From: Tanypteryx hageni
Lineage: Eukaryota; Arthropoda; Insecta; Odonata; Petaluridae
Assembly: GCA_028673005.1 (NCBI GenBank)
Contig: CM054115.1
Location: forward strand, 8,467,654 to 8,531,653
Direction of reading: 5' to 3'
Length of the DNA stretch: 64,000 bases
Shown in pieces: positions 45,018 to 57,110 of the stretch. Below the pieces are notes generated by a model. It saw nothing but the letters and a program-made list of their open reading frames with translations, searched no databases and was not told where the DNA came from. Both the position numbers and the translations under genes were made by a program. Position 1 is the first letter of the stretch, and each line of letters starts with the position of its first letter.

Positions 45018-45834
45018 CAGTAAAACCTCTACCTTACGAACCCCTTTATAGCGAAGACCTCCGAATAACGAACAATTGACGGGGTCCCGCCAAACTTGTA
45101 TACAAAATACCTAATTATAACCTCTTTACTACGAACTTCCGTACTACGAAAACTTCCGAACAACGAAGGAAAAAACTGGTCCCATCCGTTTTTATTTACC
45201 TCTTTAGAACGAAGTTTTGCTCGCTAAACATTTTTTTCAGTTACATAAGTACGGAAAACTATTGAAAACAGTCGCCAACGCGCCAATTAGCGTTAAGCAT
45301 ACAACAAGCCAACCATAGCACGTTTTCTAGCATGATGACGTATTTCCTGTGTTTCCGGCATTCTCGCGCCATTGACCGGTGTGTCCTAGGTGAGAGAAGG
45401 TGTAAAAGTGCGACAAGTTATCGAGTGAGAAGAAATGCGTTAAATATCAATTCCTTTTGATATTTAGTGCTTAACGGTGGTTCACAACGCTAACTTTTAG
45501 CTTTTTGCTTGCTGCTCTTCATTTTCTGCTCTTAAAGGTAAGTTTGCAGTTTTTGAGCCATGTGGCCTTGCACCATACTTGCATGAAAATTGATCACGTA
45601 AATATTGCATTGAAAACTTGTATTGTTACAATCCCCAACAATCTTGTGTTGGATTAATGTGCAAAAATCTCAACGCCCGAGTACATTTACAGGAAATTAA
45701 TTCATTGGCTTTAATGCAATATATTCTTGGTTTAAGGAAACGCGTGTGCATGGTATATAATTCCTTCAACTTAAATTCAGCTCTTATGTTTTTTCTAAGA
45801 AGTAATATCGATTTTTAATTTGTAAAGGCCATTT

Positions 45835-47320
45835 ATTCTGCTCTTGGGGCTAAACGGCGGCAGTTTTCTGTCGAGGAGAAGTTGAAAATATTGAAAGCTG
45901 TGGACCAGGGAATTAAGAAGTTGGAGGCGGCCCGACTATTTGATATTCCGCCATCTACGCTTTCAACCATCATCGGGCAACGTGCTGACATCCTTAAATG
46001 CAGCACAATTGGGTCCAGATAGGAATCGTGCCCGGACCTGCATTAATGAAGATCTCGATCGGGCGGTTTTCAACTGGCTCTCCCAGGCACGGGCCAAATT
46101 GATTCCCGTATCGGGGCCTATCTTGCAGGAGCAGGCGAGAGAAGAGGCGCTAAGATTAGGGATGGACGATTTCCGGTCATCCAACGGATGGCTGGATAAG
46201 TTCAAGAAGAGGAGGAACTTGGCTACACTTAAGATCACGGGAGAGGAGGCAAGTGTGAGTCCGGCTGTTGAGCAGAGTTGGAGAGAGAAGTTGCTGGCGT
46301 TGATCGGAGAGAGCTACAGCCCCAAAGACATTTTTAATGCGGACGAGGCAGGATTTTTTTATAATCTTCTTCCTGACCGCACTCTTAGCGTGAAGGGAGA
46401 GGCGTGTCATGGGGGGAAGATGTGCAAGGAGCGCTTCACGGTGCTTTTCTGCACCAACAGTGACGGGTCAGAAAAGTTACCTCCCCTTGTAATAGGGAAA
46501 CTTGCAAAGCCGCGATGCTTTAAAGATGTGAGGCGATTGCCATGCACTTATGGCAACAGCAAAAATGCATGAATGACGGCATCGATATTCAGGAATTGGC
46601 TGGTAGGTGTGGATGCACGCATGGGAGGGCAGAACCGAAAAATTATGCAATTTCTCGATCGCTGCTCAGCGCATAATTTGGAGGGGATTCATTTAAGAAA
46701 CATTAGGGTTGTTTTCTTCCCTCCAAATTGCACCAGTAGCCTCTTGACCAGGGGGTCATTTCGCAGGTTAAGCGATGTATCGGCAGACTCTGGTGCAGTA
46801 TTTGCTGCGCAGGATGGCGGGAAATGCAACCCTCCTTAAATCGAACCTCTTGCAGGCAATGCAACGGCTTTGCATTTCATGGGAAGCCGTCTCACCGACA
46901 AACGTAAAAAACTGCTATGCAAGGGCTGGATTTTTTTGTGATTCCATTGCAAGTGAGGAGTGTGTGGAACCTGAGGGAGAAGGGTGGGCGGAATTAAGGG
47001 CAGGTTTAAATTTAAACTCGGCGTCTTTTCAAGATTTTGCCCATGTAGACGACAATTTGTTGACCTGCTCTGTGGAAAGTGAGGATCCCGAAGGGGTAGA
47101 AGTGTCCAATATGGAGGAAGACGGAGAATTGGAGTTGGTGCGGCCGAAGTCGAGCGACGTATGTGCAGCACTGGATGTAGTGGAAAGATATTTACTCTCA
47201 TCCGAGAGTTGTAGTGCTGCAGTTATGGACGCTTTCAGGGAAGTGGAGACGGCCGTTTCCCGAGAATTTACGAAGAATTTAAAACAGAAAAAAATAGACT
47301 CGTTTTTTAAAAAATGTTGA
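45835..47320 (+). pseudogene. Tigger transposase (TIGD4/6-like), several lesions
   Basis: The N-terminus (KRRQFSVEEKLKILKAVDQG, ARLFDIPPSTLSTII) is a psq-type helix-turn-helix. After a shift near 45990 come CENP-B-type SSNGWLDKFKKRRNL, FNADEAGFFYNLLP (first Asp), HGGKMCKERFTVLFC, a Trp-to-stop TGA at 46570, then MQFLDRCSAHN (second Asp), the third Asp region PLDQGVISQVKR readable only in a shifted frame near 46745-46775, and a C-terminus ending KQKKIDSFFKKC at 47320. All three catalytic Asp codons survive at DNA level. Lesions: two or three small indels and one stop. Related to the 19.5-kb Tigger (shared HGGK, GSEKL-PL-IGK, AKPRCFK blocks). Confidence 0.88.
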
Positions 47321-48219
47321 TTTATTAATAAATCTTTTAAAAAAGTGTTGTATTTGAAATCATTCCCGATTAAATTAATCCCCTAATCCTTTTAGAGAGA
47401 ATTTCAACAAAAGATTTCAGCAATGAGGTATGTATCATGGTGAGGTGGTTCCTATGCACTTTTTTGTGATAGATAATTTATTCGTCAGAGACGGAGCTGG
47501 AGTGTTGTTAAGAATGTTAGTGAAAAATATTGGAGTCTTGATTTGGAGTGCTAACGACAGTTAGTGCTTTCTTATGGGGAAAATGCTGCTTTCTTTCATT
47601 TCGTTTTGAAATATTTGCAACCCGCTCCGTGGTGGTCAAATAGTAGTTTGTTAATTGGCATTAAGAAGTGGCGTTGCTGTCAATATTTTTTATAAACTTA
47701 GCGACTCAACAGATGCTTTAGGATAGGCTCAGCGAGTATCACGCATTGCAACCTCGAAAAAAGTCGCATAATAAAAAATTGCAGAGGATGTTTTCGTGCA
47801 GAACCTGCCAATCAATGCTAGAAAAAATAACATTGCATTTCCGAGTTATTTGGTGCTTGCCACTGTCAAACATTGCAAAATGAGATGAATGAAAGTGGCC
47901 CTTCTTCCCATAAGAAAGCATTGCGTCGTCGGAGCTTTGAATCAATATGGCCGATTATTAGACATTGTGGGCGCGTTTTGAATATCGTCCACTTATGTGA
48001 TACTTTTTCCTGAAGAGATGTAATGGGCATAATTTAGTAGAGTTACTCCGTTTCTGAGCATATGCCTTCATTTGGATAGCCCCGTTGCTCCCGTATAATC
48101 TAACAGGCATTGTGCCCCTGAAGTTATGCAACGCCCAATAATCTCCGATCAACGAATTTCCGAATAACGAATAGACGAAAAATTGGGTCCCTTGATATTC
48201 GTTAATGAGAGGTTTTACT
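47321..48219. other. Tigger 3' non-coding region
   Basis: No gene; contains the element's 3' UTR and subterminal repeats. Confidence 0.6.
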
Positions 48220-48388
48220 GTATATGTATTTATAGGGTTCACAAAGTTTTGGACTGATATTTTTGTTGGAGAAAAGCAAGTCGAAGATTATTCTAAACCG
48301 GAGATTGTCATTGTAGTAATCTCCTTGGTATTGTCACATTTCTTCATAGTTGCCTTATATTGTTTGTAATTTTTTAAATAATTCCCAG

Positions 48389-48538
48389 GTCATATTACGA
48401 GCATTTCGAGGAAAAGGAATGTCCATCATCGATGTAGCTCAACTAGGGGAAGTTTCAGCTGCTCTTCCTCCAACCTGCATCATTGCAGAAAGTCTGAAAA
48501 AAATCAATCTTCTTCAGAGTTCCATGACTTCTTCCTGA
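48389..48538 (+). CDS. Candidate host terminal exon (unidentified)
   Basis: Begins after an acceptor (AATTCCCAG ending 48388) in phase 0 with VILRAFRGKGMSIIDVAQLG, continues EVSAALPPTCIIAESLKK and ends LLQSSMTSS with TGA at 48536-48538. The amphipathic, non-repetitive text and clean acceptor look like a genuine last exon, of 50 residues. I do not recognise the protein and no upstream exon in the window could be joined, which would fit the Tigger lying in its intron. Confidence 0.4.
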   Translation, partial: VILRAFRGKGMSIIDVAQLGEVSAALPPTCIIAESLKKINLLQSSMTSS

Positions 48539-49771
48539 TGAGCATTCCATTATTGCGAATGATTGTCTCAGCATCATGGTGTACTTGTTTTTTCTAGTAT
48601 CATTATCCTTTAATCATTAACCATTATTAAAGCATGAAGTGTTCCTCAATGTTAATTGCTACCACTAGATACATGTCACAATTTTTTAACAAATAAAATT
48701 TCTATAGCAGCTTCATATTTTTCATTAGATAAGTGATATGGATTCCTAAAAATGTAAGCTGCCTTAAGATTTCTAAGTTATAATGAGAGAAAGAGGACAT
48801 ATGCATCCTACCATCTCAATGAGATGATGAAAATATTCTTATTTTTTTGGGTGATTATTTCATATCTATTCTTAACTACTTCAGCATAAAAACTGCTTTG
48901 GCAATTTAAGGGTAGTCGCACTTGGTGCATACCAGGGGCTCTGAAAAAATGTTTTTCGTGTAAAATATCAGAAACTTTAAATTGTCAATTTAAAATTAAT
49001 GAAGAAAAATTCACTTTTTGTACTGGGATACTTTGTTTTCACTGGATGGGGCTTCTGTTGGTTTGCTACTCATTGCCTTGCTTATTGTACATGTGCACAA
49101 TATGGACAACAGTTTGGTAAGAACATGCAAGTTTGTTATTCTGTTTCTCCAGTATTGTGCAACTTCATTCTTGTATCTTAAGCACGTACCTATTATCATT
49201 TAAACCTATTTTGATTTATATGATTGCTATGTTAGACTGTTTAATTGCTTGGATTTACCTGAAAATGATGGTTGAAGTAGTAAAGATCCCCATCTAATAA
49301 TCAGGGCCAGCCTTATAGGGTGTGCAGTGTATGAACTATATCCGAGCCTCCAGCTGGTGCCATGAAGTTAGTATATTTTATAAAATAATTTTTAGTTAAA
49401 AATAGTTAATTAAAAGGCAACAATCTTTATATTGCAAAATTCATTGCTTGCTGTTATTATGTAATTTCATGAAAATAAACCCAATAGTTTTGGAAAGGAA
49501 ATGTGGATGGATATGATCTGGCTTAAAAAGCAACCATCTCCTACTTTTTGCAAAGAACATCTAAAAATGGAATAAATTTGTTACTTTTATTTAATCATAA
49601 TAACATATACCCATTTACAAAGATATATGAAACATATAATAGCACAAATAAAATAAATAAAGTAAAATGTTATATTAAATCAAATATATATATTCATTGA
49701 AGTTGTAGTTACAAAACAGTAATAAACTTATTGCATTTTATATAAAATATGACCACCAAAGCACACAAATA
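48539..49771. other. No supported gene
   Basis: AT-rich. A hydrophobic 62-codon frame at 49018-49203 is on both sides overlapped by other frames and has no family match. This may be 3' UTR and flank of the 48.4-kb exon, followed by the 3' end of the next LINE. Confidence 0.4.
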
Positions 49772-51600
49772 TTACCTAAATTCATGAATTGCCTTGATTT
49801 GTTTAACAGTAGTTTCAAAAATGTCTATAGAACTATAAGATAAAAATAGATTACCTAAACGTTGAAAACGGTTTATTGGTGAGTGGTATATATAATTTGT
49901 AGTACAAGCATTGTTAAAAAATGTATCTGTGGATCTAGTATTATAAGATGGTATGCGAAACTGAATTAATGATAATAGGTTGGGGCAATCATAACTGGAA
50001 TTTACTATTTTTAGTAATGTTACAACATCCAAGATTTTGCAACGAAAGTGTAGTGTTTTTAAGTTGAGGCTACATAGAAGATGTTGATACCATATGTCTG
50101 ATGTACAATTCCCGAGTTTGAAGTTAACCAGCCTTAAAAATTTATGCTGAACTTTCTCTATTGAGTAAGAATGGCTTTGGTAATATGGTGATCACACAGG
50201 TGAAGCATATTCTAAATGGGGTCTTACCAGGGAGCAATACAGTAACTTTAAAGATGTGACATTTTGGAACATACTAGTATTCCTGGAGATGAATCCAAGC
50301 ATTTGTAACCCCTTCTTTACAACAGCATTAATATGGCTAGAAAAGGTAAGGGAAGAATCGAAAATCACACCCAAATCCCTAATTTTGTTAGCTCTTTTAA
50401 GTGGTCTCATTTATAAAATAACATTCCAAAACAGGATATTTGCAGTTATGAAAGGTGATGACGTTACATTTTGAAATATTCAACTGCATTTTGTTGGTGG
50501 TACACCATCTAAACAAGTTGTTCACAGCCAATTGTAAAATATCGCAATCGCTAGAGGAATGTACCGTTTTATAAATTTTTAAATCATCTGCAAAGAGAAG
50601 TATATGTACGTTTTGCACATAATTGACTATATCATTAACAAAAATGTTAAATAATAATGGTCCCAAATGGGAGCCCTGGGGGACTCCTGATGTCACATCA
50701 AATGTATATGAAAAGAAGGATTTAACTTTAACATACTGCTGTCTACCAACTAAATAACTACGTAGCCAAGACAACATAGTACCTCTGATGCCTACAGATT
50801 CTAATTTATTAATCAGTAAACCATGGTCTACTGTATCAAAAGCCTTACTAAAGTCTGTATAAACAGCGTCAACTTGCAAATTATTGCTTATGGCACTATA
50901 AATATTTTCTTCATAAACTAATAAATTGGTGACAGTAGAACGATTTGCCATAAACCCATGTTGTTGATCAATGATAATATTTTTTAAAAGTGGAGTTAGC
51001 ATATCAAGAACTAAGCTTTTGAACAATTTAGAGACACATGATTGAATAGACACAGGTCGATAATTAGTAATATCAGATTTCTTGCCTTTTTTATAAATTG
51101 GAACAACGTGACTTATTTTCCATTGGCTTGGAAATTCACCCGAGGAAAGTGACATATTAAAATGTATGAGTAGTGAAAAAATTAATACACTGGAGCATTC
51201 TTTAATCAAAAGTGGAGGAATGTTGTCAGGACCTGGACCTTTTTTAATATCAACAGATTTTAACTTTTTCAAAATGTCATCAGATGTCACCTTGCATATA
51301 CGTATATGTGTAGTATTGTCCTCTTTAAAGTTCAAATCATTATTCATATCTGAGTTTGAGCTGTAAACACAACTAAAGTACTTGGCAAAAAGATTTGCTA
51401 TAGCTTGTTCATCTTGAGCTACCTCAGATTCTATATACATGTGATTAGGAAGTACGTTGTCTTTCCTCAAAGAATTAACATGATTCCAAAAAGGTTTGAT
51501 GTTGGAATGCAGTAGGGACTCAATATTATCAATATGGTCCTGATAACAATGCTTAGACAGATCTTTACATCTGGCTCATAGCAAGGAAAAAGTCTTATAA
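49772..51600 (-). pseudogene. Jockey/CR1-type LINE reverse transcriptase, near-intact
   Basis: The long frame 51470-50397 holds KSVDIKKGPGPDNIPPLLIK, FPSQWKISHVVPIYKKGKKS, NYRPVSIQSCVSKLFKSL, DQQHGFMANRSTVTNLL, VYTDFSKAFDTVDHGLLINK (motif A), TSGVPQGSHLGPLLFNIF (motif B) and LLFADDLKIYKTV (F-A-D-D). After a frame change at about 50400 come ANKIRDLGVIFDSSLTFSSH and YCSLVRPHLEYASPV, then a TGA near 50190 and the C-terminal YNTRSTDTFFNNACTTN region to 49772. Motifs are all intact. Only one frameshift and two or so TGA (Trp to stop) changes separate it from a complete ORF2. Confidence 0.9.
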
Positions 51601-52688
51601 TCAGAAACGGAATTAGACAATTTGAACTTCCTATGGGCTTGTTTCTTCTCATATATTAATGACCGCAGTTCAGAATTGAACCAGTTTGGAAAGGACTTAT
51701 TTTTAAATTTAAATTTAGGAACATATCTTTCAATTGCACAACCCAATATATCATAAAAGTAATTCACAGCGCTATTTATGTCCAGTTTAATTAGCACATT
51801 CCAGTCGATAAGAGATAGATAGTAGGACATACCACTATAGTCTCCTTTGGGAAAATCATATGATATTGAGTCATATTTGATGAAGTCAGAGTTGGTTTCG
51901 AACATAAGATCACAGTCGAGGGGTGGATGATGAGGATCAGCTACAATGAGAGACTCGCAGGCCTCGCTGACTGAAACTTGCTGAATGTTGGTGAGCACAA
52001 GATCCAGGCATTTGCCATGTATGTTGAGCACATTGTTACACTGAGATAAATTTAGGTAACTGACAGTGTTCGCCAATGGTCTACTGTGGTCATTCACTGT
52101 GTTGAGCTCTATCTCAGTGTTGTACCAAGAAAGACAAGATAAATTATAGTCGCCACAAATAATAAAGTAAGCACCAGGATATAGCAGATAGATTCGTTCA
52201 AGTTCTAAACAATGATCTTCATAAACCTTGGGAGAACTACCAGGGGGAATATACACACAAACCAAAATTACAAATAATTTAGAGCACTTTACAGCTACAA
52301 CGATGTGTTCAATATTAGTGTGCTCAACTTCAATTTCAAAGGAGTTAAATTTATTATTCACTGCAATCAATACCCCTCCACCCAGTTGTTTATCACTAGT
52401 AGCAATAGATCTGTCAGTCCTATAAACATTATATGTAGGAGTTAGTCCAAGTTCATTAGTGCCAATTGCATCACACAGCCAAGTTTCAGTAATAAAATAA
52501 CAATCCAAAGTATGAGAAATAGCTAATCTTAAATGATTAAGTTTAGTTCGTAAACCACGTACATTCTGGTAATAAATTCTAAGCTTACTGTTCAAGGGGG
52601 ACAATTTTTTGTTAAATGAATTAGTTACACCAATAATATCACTATTTGTGGTAGGAACTGGCCTACCTACTTTGTCACTAAAAAACAA
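51576..52688 (-). pseudogene. Same LINE: AP-endonuclease domain
   Basis: From 52688: SKLRIYYQNVRGLRTKLNHL (Q-N-V-R-G start), YFITETWLCDAI (E ligand), YNVYRTDRSIATSDKQLGGG, VLICVYIPPGSSPK-like strand, YFIICGDYNLSCLSW (G-D-Y-N), LDLVLTNI and ADPHHPPLDCDL (D-H-P block, here D-P-H-H). A linker follows (VPKFKFKNKSFPNWFNSELR). It ends at a TGA at about 51579 that interrupts the join to the reverse transcriptase; the surrounding reading continues in the same frame. ORF1 was not found upstream, so the element may be 5'-truncated. Confidence 0.88.
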
Positions 52689-53186
52689 CTTCCACTACTA
52701 CTTTTAGGAAAATAAAATTTGTTCACCGCCGTATTACACTCACTCTGTACATTTTATAAATGAAAAAAACTATGCGAGTATATTTTGATGCTAATTTTCT
52801 TAAAACAACCACCCAAAAATTACTTTTCTTATACTTATGCAATCCATCATTTTATGTACTCTTACTTTTCATTAAAACTTGTAGTGAATAATGCATTAAT
52901 GAATTTTACTGAAAATTAATATTAATCTTGGGGCTCCAATCAGGAAACGGCATCCTACTTATTGAGGGCCTGCACTGATAATGATTGACAATTTTTCTTA
53001 AGATAAGTTCAAGAGAAGGCATTCATAACTTTTATTAACCTTCATGTGGTTATTATACCTACTATATGTTGTTTGAATTTGATTTATATTTCATTTTTGT
53101 AATTAGTAATTCACATTGTTTCAAGAATTGTTTTTCTCTACTTTAAATATAATTACAGACACTGAAATGTATTTTTCATTGAGAAA

Positions 53187-53189
<3 letters not shown>
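52689..53189. other. No gene
   Basis: AT-rich spacer between two LINEs on opposite strands. Nothing recognised. Confidence 0.55.
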
Positions 53190-53250
<61 letters not shown>

Positions 53251-53272
53251 ATGTGTGTGTGTGTGTGTGTAT
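53190..53272. repeat. (TA)n(TG)n compound microsatellite
   Basis: Alternating AT for about 50 bp followed by a GT-rich run. Confidence 0.95.
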
Positions 53273-53355
53273 AAATAAATAGTAAAGGTGAATCCAATAC
53301 TGAAATGAGTAAATAAAGAGGAATGATTATTAGGAGGCTATTCAGTTTTTCCAAT

Positions 53356-54584
53356 ATGGCATCATGTGTAGTCTCGTATTGCTGTAGCTCCTGTAGTAAT
53401 GACTTTAAACATTATGATAAGTTTACTCTGTGGTTTTTGTACCCGACCTTTTCACATTGAATGTATAGGAATTAACGAGACAACATTTAAAGTTCTAAAT
53501 GAGTCTTCCTCCATCTTCTGGGCTTGTATTAACTGTGTCATCGACAAGACGTCGGCCATTATGAAGAAAACGACTGCGTTTTCCCGAGAGGAAGGAAATT
53601 TCAACGAGTCTACCTGCAGCAGAGAATAAAATATTGTCTTCTGCAACCACGGATGACTGCTCGATTTATGAAACCAAGATTGTACATCCTAAGCTCATTC
53701 CTTCAGTGAAACCATCCGTTCATGAACATGTGACTACGAACCCATCTGATATGTCTCATCAGGTTAACATCTCTTACTGTGAGGCAGTGAATAAATCGAA
53801 CGAGGTGAACTTAAGTGATGATAATATAGAAATCAATCCCAATTTACGGGCAGTCAATGACGATGATGATGTTCCTTTCAAAATTGTTGTGAATAAGCGC
53901 CATATGCATAAAGTGATTGTTGGCACCGGAGTGAATTCTAGTGTATCCTCTCTTCAAAGTGCCACAAGGCAAGTGCACCTTCATGTTTGGAGACTTGCAC
54001 TTAATACTACGGAGAGTGAGGTGCTGAACTATGTGAAGAATAACATAGGTTGTGCGGCAGTGGTGCATAAACTTAATGCGAAAGGTGATTACTCATCCTT
54101 TCGAGTATCAACAAACTCGGATTTCTCAGAGAAACTGCTTGACCCAACTAATTGGCCTGCCGATGTTGCTATTAACAAGTTTTACTTTAGGAAAAGTCAT
54201 TTCAATCCTTCCCTCTCATTAACAGCCTCCAATAATAAAATTGAAAATCGTTCCTATAGAATGGTTAGTAATAGCACGGTCCACGATGCTTTTTTGGTCC
54301 GCGATGCTCTTCCGGTCTGTGAAGCTGTCCTGGTCCATGTTGCCGTTCCCATCCAGGATGTCGTCCCCGTCCAGGATGTTGTCCCCATCCAGGATGTCGT
54401 CCCGGCCATCATTACCTCTCCGGAACCTAATGCCATCTCGTTTCCTAACAGTGTCCCGGTTCCTAACGCCGTACCATTTCCTAATGCTCCAGCCCACGAT
54501 GCTGTTTCTAACGATAGATCTGAACCTAACGATAGGCCTGTTACTCGAGGTCAGAGTGGTATTGTTAGATCTAAGAAATTGTGA
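53356..54584 (+). pseudogene. LINE ORF1: PHD-like finger and RRM-like domain
   Basis: ATG at 53356 starts MASCVVSYCCSSCSNDFKHY; a frame change near 53410 leads to LCGFCTRPFHIECIGINETT and WACINCVID. Together they have the Cys/His pattern of a PHD finger (C-x2-C, C-x2-C, H-x2-C, C-x2-C). After a stop at 53629 the main frame 53634-54584 follows: VPFKIVVNKRHMHKV, VHLHVWRLALNTTESEVLNY, VHKLNAKGDYSSFRVS and LDPTNWPADVAINKFYF, the RRM-like nucleic-acid-binding region seen in ORF1 of CR1/I-like LINEs. The C-terminus is a VPIQDVVPVQDVVP repeat. The function would be RNA binding and particle formation. Confidence 0.75.
54334..54410 (+). repeat. 18-bp minisatellite in LINE ORF1
   Basis: About four tandem units of the type GTCCCCGTCCAGGATGTT, encoding repeats of VP(I/V)QDV. 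Flanking sequence has looser repeats (PNAVPFPNA). Confidence 0.85.
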
Positions 54585-54599
54585 CTAGGTACAAGTGAG

Positions 54600-55290
54600 G
54601 GTGCTCTCTCCAATTCTATATTATTAAATTGGTTTTATATAAATATTCAGTGCTTGAGGAATAAGGGCCTTAACCTTGAGCTCCTACTTCAGGAGCTTAT
54701 TGTTGATGTCTTGATACTTTCTGAACATTGGTTAAGAGCAAATGAAATATCTGTGTTTCATATTCATGATTTTAATCTAATAACATTCTTTTGTCGTCAG
54801 CAATTCAAGCGTGGAGGAGTGGTCATCTATAGCAAACCCTCTGTAAATATGAAGTGCCTCAGTTTTAACAAGAGCATTGAAAAAAGTTTTGAATGCTCAG
54901 TTGCTTTAATCAATATTGATACCTATTGATATGCTCTTTTGTCCATATATCGTTCTCTCAGCAGTAATACTAATGATTTTTTTACGTGCCTACATGATGC
55001 CATTATATTTACATTAATGAAAAATATCAACGGCATGATATTGATTGGTGACATCAATATTGATTTATTGAATGAATCCTCTGAAAAGGCTGATCTCATA
55101 AATCTTCTATCCACTTTTGAAATAAAGGTAGTGAATGACAATCCTACCTGAATCTCACCCAAAACTCAATCACTTATTGACTATCTAATTTCTGATTTAC
55201 CTCCTAATACCTTCACTTGTGAAACCATCTTTACAGGCTTCTCTGACCATCTGGGCCTAAAAATAACCATTAAATTAAATCAAACTGTCT
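54600..55290 (+). pseudogene. LINE ORF2 AP-endonuclease
   Basis: NIQCLRNKGLNLELLLQELI (start N-I-Q-C), VLILSEHWLRANEI (E ligand), FKRGGVVIYSKPSVN, IYRSLSSNTNDFF, MILIGDINIDLLNES (G-D-x-N-x-D) and SLIDYLISDLP, TGFSDHLGLKITI (S-D-H). Stops at 54929 and 55149 break it; the frame is the same across them. All catalytic residues are visible. Confidence 0.82.
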
Positions 55291-57110
55291 TTCAACCCAA
55301 CCCCATGTACATATGTAAACGTATCTTTGATGACTATTCTACTAAAATATTTCTTCACCACCTCTCACATGAATCTTGGGATGATGTTCATAACGCAAGT
55401 GATGTCGATTCTAAATTTAATGCTTTCATGCAAATATTTACTCTCTGCTTTAATGCAGCCTTTTCTGTCAGAAAAATCAAACAAAATGTAACAATGCTTA
55501 AAAGAAAGTTATACTCTCCTCATCTCATTATCAGGTCCCAATATGTTCGTGATTTATATTTTCAATATAAATTTGTTGACTCTAATCTTCATGGCGCATA
55601 CATGCCCTAAAGAACTTTAGAATACACTTATTAGCTGAGAGAAAAGCTGCAAATGTTAACTACATAAATAAATCCAAAAATATGATTAAAGCATCATGGA
55701 ACATTATCAAACTAAATTCCAATGCGGCAATCAACAACCTAAGTCCTTCTTACATTCCTTTTCTTGTGGTATAGATGATATTCCTATGATTGTTGTTAAG
55801 GAAAGCTCATTGCAACTATCTTATCTGACATAATCAATCTATCCTTCAGCTCTGGCCAGTTCCTACTAATTTAAAATTTTCTCGTGTCTCCAATACTAAA
55901 AAAAGGTCCACCCTCGGACTCAGAGAACTATAGACCCATCTCTATTTTATCTGTATTTTCCAAAATATTTGAAAAATTATTTTTTAATCGCATACTGCTT
56001 TTCCTCAATTCCTCCGATTTGTTAACTCCTAATCAACATGGATTCAGGAAAGAGAAGTCATCTACTGCTGCCTTTAAACCTTATCGACAGAATATACCAA
56101 GCTCTCAATAACAACAAGCATACTTTAGGTATATTTTATGACCTCAGTAAAGCTTTTGACAGAATTGACCACAAAATGCTTTCGGTGAAACTTTGCAACT
56201 TGGGCATCAGAGGCAAGCCCCTAAATTGGATTATTTCTTTTCTAAGTAATCGTCATCAGATTGTGAAGTTTTCCCAAAGAGCTAGAAATGGCTTTGCATT
56301 TTCTACACCTCTAAAAGTCAACATCTGTGTCCCCCAGGGATCAATTCTTGGACCCTTACTATTCATAATTTTCATGAATGACCTTCCTAACAAATTTACA
56401 GAATGCTCTCTGACCTTATATGCTGATGATACATCCTGCCTGGTAACCGCTGATAGTTTCCCACTTCTGACAGAGTTTGCTAGTAGATCAGTCAACCAAA
56501 TGTTGCAATCTATACAATCTTGACATAAATATCAATAAAACCTCTTACCTGCTATTTCACAAAAAAGAACTATCCCACACTGTAGCCCCCTTCTTAAAAT
56601 GAGCAGTAAAAGCATCTCTAGAAACACGTCAACTAATTTTCTTGGGCTACTTATTAATGAAGAGTTGGATTGTCTAGATCACATTAATGGAGTTGCTAAA
56701 AAAGTTGCCACTGGTGTTTTTATGATAAGAAAGTTGGCCCCAATACTTCCTATTGAAAGCTTACTATCTCTCTACTATGCGAAAGTGCATTCTTTGTTAA
56801 GCTATGGAATACTATTGTGGGTAATTGCAGACTGGCTAGTAAAGTCTTTTCTTTACAGAAACAAGTGGTCAAAGCTTTATGTAGAGTGTCTTACCGCACA
56901 CACAGTAAACCCTTGTTTTCATCTTTCAATATCTTAACTCTACCATCCATTTACATTTTGAGCTGTGCAACTTTTGTTAGATCTAATCATCAACTTTTTC
57001 TCACAAATGCAGAATATCATAGCCATTTCACCCGTTCATTATTTGACATTCATATTAATGATTACAATAATGTACTTTGTCAAAGAGCCCTCACCATTCA
57101 GCCTCTGTAA
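55291..57110 (+). pseudogene. LINE ORF2 reverse transcriptase
   Basis: Linker 55305-55610 (RIFDDYSTKIFLHHLSHESW), then a decayed part to 55880. RT motifs: VSPILKKGPPSDSENYRPIS, LLTPNQHGFRKEKSSTAAF, GIFYDLSKAFDRIDHKMLSV (motif A), NICVPQGSILGPLLFIIF (motif B) and LTLYADDTSCLVTAD (Y-A-D-D). The C-terminus has TNFLGLLINEELDCLDHING, LLSLYYAKVHSLLSYGILLW and FNILTLPSIYILSCATFVRS. Frameshifts near 56090, 56520, 56590 and 56860. The missing or unreadable piece at 55610-55880 includes motif 0. Confidence 0.85.

Larger units (their letters stand above)
45018..48220 (+). mobile_element. Tigger element, complete with terminal repeats
   Basis: A 3203-bp element. Left end CAGTAAAACCTCTACCTTAC; right end TTAATGAGAGGTTTTACTG, whose reverse complement starts CAGTAAAACCTCTC. 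TA flanks both (45016-45017, 48221-48222). Subterminal words of the type CGAATAACGAA recur at both ends (45063, 48169). It encodes a Tigger transposase with a 5' intron (GTAAGT at 45539, acceptor before 45831). Confidence 0.93.

Noticed and set aside
49018..49203. Hydrophobic 62-codon frame as a membrane protein
   Set aside because: No family match, overlapping frames on both strands, no clear splice context; likely chance.
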